Position numbers and translations under genes: made by a program
Assembly (NCBI RefSeq): GCF_005144715.1
Contig: NZ_SWKR01000002.1
Coordinates: 1,310,146 to 1,374,145, forward strand
Direction: 5' to 3'
DNA: 64,000 nucleotides
Source of the DNA: Sphingomonas baiyangensis
GTDB taxonomy: Bacteria; Pseudomonadota; Alphaproteobacteria; Sphingomonadales; Sphingomonadaceae
Notes under the pieces: model-generated
What the model was told of the DNA's origin: nothing
What the model saw: only the letters and a program-made list of their open reading frames with translations
Database searches by the model: none
In this document: positions 60,024 to 64,000 of the stretch, piece after piece
How positions within the stretch are numbered: position 1 is the first letter of the stretch
How the letters are laid out: every line of letters starts with the position of its first letter

Positions 60024-61595
60024 TTGAACCTTGCGCGCGCGCTCGGATCGGTCGGCGGGCTGACGCTGGTGAGCCGCGTGCTGGCGCTGGGGCGCGACAC
60101 GTTGCAGGCGACGTTTGTGGGCGCCGGGTTCGCCTCCGATGCCTTCCTCGTCGCCTTCCGACTGCCCAACATGTTCCGCGCCTTCTTTGCCGAGGGCGCG
60201 TTCAACGCCGCCTTCATCCCGCTGTTCAACAAGAAGGTGGGGGCGAACCGCGACTATCCCGCCGCCTATGACTTTGCCGGCCGGGCGCTGGCGGTGCTGC
60301 TGCCGGTGCTCATCGTCTTCACCGCAATCATGCTGGTGTTCGCCGATCCGATTACGCTCGCCTTGTCGGGCGGGTTCGACGATCCGACGCCCGAACAGTT
60401 CGCCTTCGCGGTCACGCTGTCGCGCATCACGATTCCCTATCTGGCGCTGATCTCGATCGTGTCGCTGTTGGGGGGCATCCTCACCTCGCTCGATCGCTTC
60501 GCCGCCAATGCCGCGGCGCCGATCCTCCTGAACGTCTCGATGATTACCGCCTTGTGGTTCTGCCACGGCGACAATGCCTACGAGACCGCGCAGGCACAGG
60601 CGATCGCAGTGACGGCGGGGGGCGTGCTGCAACTGCTGTGGCTGCTGATCGCGTGCCGGCGCGCGGGCGTGCGACTGCCGTGGCGATTGCCGCGCATGGA
60701 TGCGGACGTGCGCCAGTTGCTGCGCCTGATCGGCCCCGCGGCACTCGGCGCCGGGGCGACGCAGATCAACCTGCTCGTCTCGACCGCGCTGGCCGGCGGG
60801 CTGCTCGATGCCGGATCGATCAGCTACATCTATTATGCCGACCGGCTGAACCAGCTGCCGCTCGGCATCATCGGCATCGGCTTGGGCACCATCCTGTTGC
60901 CGACGCTCTCGCGCATGCTGGCAGCGGGCGACGATGCCGCGGCGGCCGCAACGCAGAATCGCGGCATCGAGCTGGCGCTGTTCCTCACGCTGCCCGCGAC
61001 GGTCGCGTTCCTCGTCGCCGCCGAGCCGATCGTGCGTGGCATCTTTCAGCATGGCGCCTTCACCCCCGCCGACACGACTGCCACGGCATGGGCGCTCGCG
61101 GTATTCTCGATCGGCCTGCCTGCCTATGTGCTCATTAAGGTGCTGACACCGGGCTATTACGCGCGATCGGACACGCGCACGCCGGTGCGCTATGCGATGG
61201 TGGCGGTGGCGGTGAACCTGGTCGGCAATCTCGTGCTCATTCCCACCATCGGCCATGTCGGCCCTCCGCTAGCGACCGCGCTGGCGGCGCTGGCGAATGT
61301 GGGGTTGCTTTACGCAACGCTGGTGCGGCGCGGCCATTTCGCGATGGACGCGCGGCTGAAGCGCCGGCTGCCACGCCTGGCGCTTGCCGCGCTGGCGATG
61401 GGCGCGGCGCTGTTCGCGTTGCAGGGGCTCGGTGCCCCGTATCTGACCGGCGACATCTGGATCCGCATCGCCGCGCTCGGCGTGCTGGTCGCGGGCGGCG
61501 CGCTCGTCTATGCGCTCGCCTGTTTCGCGACGGGGGCGTATCGCCCTGCCGATCTCAAGGCGCTCCGCCGCTCCCCTCCCGCACAAGAAGGCTGA
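60024..61595 (+). CDS. murJ: Lipid II flippase MurJ
   Basis: 523 residues from a TTG at 60024, translated (M)NLARALGSVGGLTLVSRVLA. No in-frame ATG follows before conserved sequence, and GGAGGGG lies just upstream. About 14 membrane helices. Signature FVGAGFASDAFLVAFRLPNM, FAEGAFNAAFIPLFNKKV, YIYYADRLNQLPLGIIGIGL and LTPGYYARSDTRTPVRYAM. It moves lipid II across the inner membrane for peptidoglycan synthesis. trpS begins 2 bases beyond its stop codon. Confidence 0.95.
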   Translation: MNLARALGSVGGLTLVSRVLALGRDTLQATFVGAGFASDAFLVAFRLPNMFRAFFAEGAFNAAFIPLFNKKVGANRDYPAAYDFAGRALAVLLPVLIVFTAIMLVFADPITLALSGGFDDPTPEQFAFAVTLSRITIPYLALISIVSLLGGILTSLDRFAANAAAPILLNVSMITALWFCHGDNAYETAQAQAIAVTAGGVLQLLWLLIACRRAGVRLPWRLPRMDADVRQLLRLIGPAALGAGATQINLLVSTALAGGLLDAGSISYIYYADRLNQLPLGIIGIGLGTILLPTLSRMLAAGDDAAAAATQNRGIELALFLTLPATVAFLVAAEPIVRGIFQHGAFTPADTTATAWALAVFSIGLPAYVLIKVLTPGYYARSDTRTPVRYAMVAVAVNLVGNLVLIPTIGHVGPPLATALAALANVGLLYATLVRRGHFAMDARLKRRLPRLALAALAMGAALFALQGLGAPYLTGDIWIRIAALGVLVAGGALVYALACFATGAYRPADLKALRRSPPAQEG

Positions 61596-61596
61596 C

Positions 61597-62604
61597 ATGC
61601 GTATCGTCTCGGGCATCCAGACCACCGGCAATCTGCATCTGGGCAATTATCTGGGCGCGATCCGTCAATGGGTAGCGATGCAGGATGCGATGGCGCCGGG
61701 CGACGACTGCCTGTTCTTCCTCGCCGACCTGCATGCGCTGACGGTGCACCAGGAGCCTGCCGCGCTCGCCGACGCGACGATCGAGATGGCCGCCACGCTG
61801 ATGGCGGCGGGCATCGATACCGATCGCTCGATCCTGTTCAACCAGGCACGCGTGCCCGAACATGCCGAACTGTGCTGGCTGCTCCAGGGCACCGCGCGCA
61901 TGGGCTGGCTCAACCGCATGACGCAGTGGAAGGACAAGGCGGGCAAGAACCGCGAGGGCGCGAGCGTCGGGCTGTTCACCTACCCCGTGCTTCAGGCTGC
62001 CGACGTGCTTGTCTACAACGCCACGCACGTGCCCGTGGGCGAAGACCAGAAGCAGCATCTGGAGCTGGCGCGCGACATCGCGACCAAGTTCAACACCGAT
62101 TTCGGCGTCGAGCTGTTCGCGCTGCCCGAGCCGCTGATCTCGGCCGAAGCGCCGCGCATCATGAGCCTGCGCGACGGATCGGCAAAGATGTCGAAGTCCG
62201 ATCCCAGCGATATGAGCCGCATCAACCTGATCGACGATGACGATGCGATCGCCGGGAAAATTCGCAAGGCGCGCACCGATGCCGAGCCGCTGCCCGATGC
62301 GCTCGATGCGCTGGCCGATCGGCCCGAGGCGCGCAACCTGCTCACGATCTACGCCGTGCTCGAAGGCCGCGCGCCTGCCGACGTGCTGGGCGAATTCACC
62401 GGGCAAGGCTTCGGCGCATTCAAGCCGCGGCTGGCCGATCTGGCAGTAGCGACGCTCGGCCCCATCCGCGACCGGCTGACCCGCCTGCTCGACGACCGCG
62501 CCGCGGTAGCCGCCGAACTGCGCAAAGGCGCCGATCGCGCGCGGACGCTCGCCGCACCGACGCTTCGCGCGGCACAGCAGGCGCTCGGGTTGCAGATCGA
62601 CTGA
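61597..62604 (+). CDS. trpS: Tryptophanyl-tRNA synthetase
   Basis: 335 residues from MRIVSGIQTTGNLHLGNYLG, with the HIGH motif as HLGN. KMSKS appears in GSAKMSKSDPSDMSRINLID. FTYPVLQAADVLVYNATHVP and VGEDQKQHLELARDIATKF are the TrpRS-specific Trp/ATP-binding segments. It charges tRNA-Trp. Co-transcribed with murJ by spacing and convergent with dnaA. Confidence 0.97.
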   Translation: MRIVSGIQTTGNLHLGNYLGAIRQWVAMQDAMAPGDDCLFFLADLHALTVHQEPAALADATIEMAATLMAAGIDTDRSILFNQARVPEHAELCWLLQGTARMGWLNRMTQWKDKAGKNREGASVGLFTYPVLQAADVLVYNATHVPVGEDQKQHLELARDIATKFNTDFGVELFALPEPLISAEAPRIMSLRDGSAKMSKSDPSDMSRINLIDDDDAIAGKIRKARTDAEPLPDALDALADRPEARNLLTIYAVLEGRAPADVLGEFTGQGFGAFKPRLADLAVATLGPIRDRLTRLLDDRAAVAAELRKGADRARTLAAPTLRAAQQALGLQID

Positions 62605-62627
62605 AGCCGGCAGCCGGCGGCCGGAGA

Positions 62628-64000
62628 TTACCCCTCCAGCTGCCGCATCAGGTTGCGGACGGCGCCGTCGATCTCGCTGTCCTTGCCGCGCAGGTCCTCG
62701 ATGCGGCGGACGGCGTGGATCACTGTCGAATGATCGCGGTTGCCGAACTTGCGGCCGATCTCGGGCAGGCTGCGCGTTGTCAGCTTCTTGGCCAGATACA
62801 TCGCGATCTGGCGCGGGCGCGCGATCGCCACTGCACGGCGTTCGGATACGAGGTCGAGCTGCTTGACCTCGTAATGCGCCGAGACGGCCTTCTGGATCTC
62901 GTCGATCGTCACGCGCTTCTGCGCGCCGCGCAGCAGCTCGCCCAGCGTCTGGAGCGCGAAGTCCATCGTGATCGCCTCGCCGACGAGCTGGCCATAGGCA
63001 ACGAGGCGGTTGAGCGCACCTTCGAGCTCGCGGATATTGGCGGTGATGCGCATCGCCAGCAGCTCGATGACGTCGGCGGGCACGTCGAGATGCGGCATCT
63101 CGGCGAGGCGGGCGCTCAGGATCGCGTGGCGCAGCGCATAATCTGGCGCCTTGATGTCGACTACCAGCCCTGCACCCAGCCGGCTCACCAGCCGCGGCTC
63201 GACGCCGTCGAGCAGCTGCGGGCTGCGATCGGCGGCGATCACCAGCCGCTTGCCCGCGGTCATGCACTCGTTGACGGTGTGGAAGAATTCCTCCTGCGTC
63301 GTCTCCTTGCCCGCGATGAACTGGAGATCGTCGATCAAGAGCAGATCGACGCCGCGCAGCCGCTCCTTGAAACTGAACGTGTCACGCGCGCGCATCGCCT
63401 TCACGAACTCGAACATGAAGCGTTCGGCGGGCATGTAGAGCGCGGTCGCCTGCGGATGCGCGGCGTGGAAGGCGTGGCCCGTGGCGTGCAGCAGATGCGT
63501 CTTGCCCTGTCCGGTGCCGCCATGGAGGTAGAGCGGGCTGAACTGCGGCACGCCGGGCGCTGCGAGCGCACGCGCGGCATTGGCGGCGACGCGATTCGAG
63601 GCATCCGTCACGAAGCGATCAAAGGTGAAGCGCGCATCGAAGGCGAAGCGATCGCGCGCGGGCATGGCGGCCGCGGCCGGTGCGGCGAGCGGTGCTGCGA
63701 CAGGCAGCGGCGCCGCGCCGCGCGCCGATGCCGGCTTGGCATCCTCCACCAGCACGCGCTCGGGAAGCGCGGCGCCGGTGTCGATCACCAGCGTGCGGAC
63801 ACCCGGCAATGCCTGGCGGAATTCAAGCAGCAGGCGCTCGGCATAATGCGAGCGGACATAATTGGCCATGAAGCGCGACGGCAGCGTCAGGCGCACGCAT
63901 TCGCCATCGGTGCCGACGGCGAGCGCGGCGGGCTTGATCCACTGGTCGAACAGCTTGGCCCCCGCGGCGGCACGCAGGTTGCGCCGCACCTGCTCCCACG
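62628..64000 (-). CDS. dnaA: Chromosomal replication initiator DnaA (N-terminus beyond the window edge)
   Basis: About 457 residues are visible; the frame continues to the window edge as WEQVRRNLRAAAGAKLFDQW, domain I. A proline/alanine linker (about 85-115) precedes the AAA+ domain with Walker A LHGGTGQGKTHLLHATG, Walker B LLLIDDLQFIAGKE and sensor-type TANIRELEGALNRLV. Domain IV has KFGNRDHSTVIHAVRRI, the DnaA-box-binding signature. It unwinds oriC with ATP. Convergent with trpS. The visible GTG at 63989 is not a proper start because conserved sequence lies upstream of it. Confidence 0.96.
   Translation of the reverse strand, partial: WEQVRRNLRAAAGAKLFDQWIKPAALAVGTDGECVRLTLPSRFMANYVRSHYAERLLLEFRQALPGVRTLVIDTGAALPERVLVEDAKPASARGAAPLPVAAPLAAPAAAAMPARDRFAFDARFTFDRFVTDASNRVAANAARALAAPGVPQFSPLYLHGGTGQGKTHLLHATGHAFHAAHPQATALYMPAERFMFEFVKAMRARDTFSFKERLRGVDLLLIDDLQFIAGKETTQEEFFHTVNECMTAGKRLVIAADRSPQLLDGVEPRLVSRLGAGLVVDIKAPDYALRHAILSARLAEMPHLDVPADVIELLAMRITANIRELEGALNRLVAYGQLVGEAITMDFALQTLGELLRGAQKRVTIDEIQKAVSAHYEVKQLDLVSERRAVAIARPRQIAMYLAKKLTTRSLPEIGRKFGNRDHSTVIHAVRRIEDLRGKDSEIDGAVRNLMRQLEG

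Noticed and set aside
48984..61595. Two MurJ-family genes as a recent tandem duplication
   Set aside because: The proteins differ strongly in sequence outside general fold features and sit in different operons, so they are old paralogues with separate jobs.
62605..64000. oriC near dnaA
   Set aside because: Only the dnaA body and its 24-base downstream gap are visible, with no cluster of DnaA boxes or AT-rich unwinding element. The upstream side of dnaA is outside the window.

Overview
The window is a GC-rich (about two thirds G+C), densely coded chromosomal segment. It most likely comes from an alphaproteobacterium of the Sphingomonadaceae. The evidence is gene content and order: DivK next to rpmG, a DUF3572 protein, a BamF-type DUF3035 lipoprotein behind lspA, the rne / amidase / PBP1A / prfB neighbourhood, a TorF-type porin, and secB-murJ-trpS-dnaA. 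There is no integrase, transposase, phage gene or CRISPR array. The genus is inferred from recognised protein families only, without any database search.

Layout. 1-5.2 kb: the start of an ATP-dependent DNA ligase, small stress or envelope proteins (DUF1328, DUF6265, Dps, a GDT1-type transporter), rpmG, divK, then a DUF3572-HAD-RidA operon. 5.5-14 kb: a porin, then a long minus-strand block bamF-lspA-ileS-ribF-M19 dipeptidase-folA-thyA. 14-25.8 kb: a small JAB protein; a minus-strand block amiC-mrcA-prfB-methyltransferase lipoprotein; divergent rne followed by an M48 protease and a DsbA-like protein. 26-35 kb: ispE, a large TPR protein, ETF-ubiquinone oxidoreductase, a highly structured 269-bp palindromic element, then UDG-like, lytic transglycosylase and MoaB genes, a VOC protein, a radical SAM protein and tRNA-Ile(CAU). 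35-44 kb: a polysaccharide deacetylase, a histidine kinase with a poor ATP-binding half, an Lrp regulator, a TPR protein, a short-chain dehydrogenase, gyrA and DUF952.

44.1-59.2 kb is an exopolysaccharide locus. It holds a priming sugar transferase, a polysaccharide deacetylase, four FemAB/CelD/GNAT-type acyltransferases, a MurJ-family flippase, two GT4 glycosyltransferases, a Wza-like exporter, a Wzz/GumC-like co-polymerase with an unusual cytoplasmic tail, a Wzy/WaaL-type membrane protein and a cupin-like (JmjC-fold) protein. Together these form a plausible Wzx/Wzy-type assembly line: prime on lipid, extend, flip, polymerise, export, with deacetylation and acylation as decorations. 59.4-64 kb returns to housekeeping genes: secB, murJ, trpS and the 3' part of dnaA.

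The least ordinary features are several families of palindromic repeats. One lies in frame inside ileS, resembling Rickettsia palindromic elements in behaviour. One sits immediately upstream of the UDG-like gene. One appears to supply the ribosome binding site of murJ. Others are an alternating purine-pyrimidine (Z-DNA-prone) tract just upstream of gyrA, and a tRNA whose 5' end provides the stop codon of the preceding protein gene.
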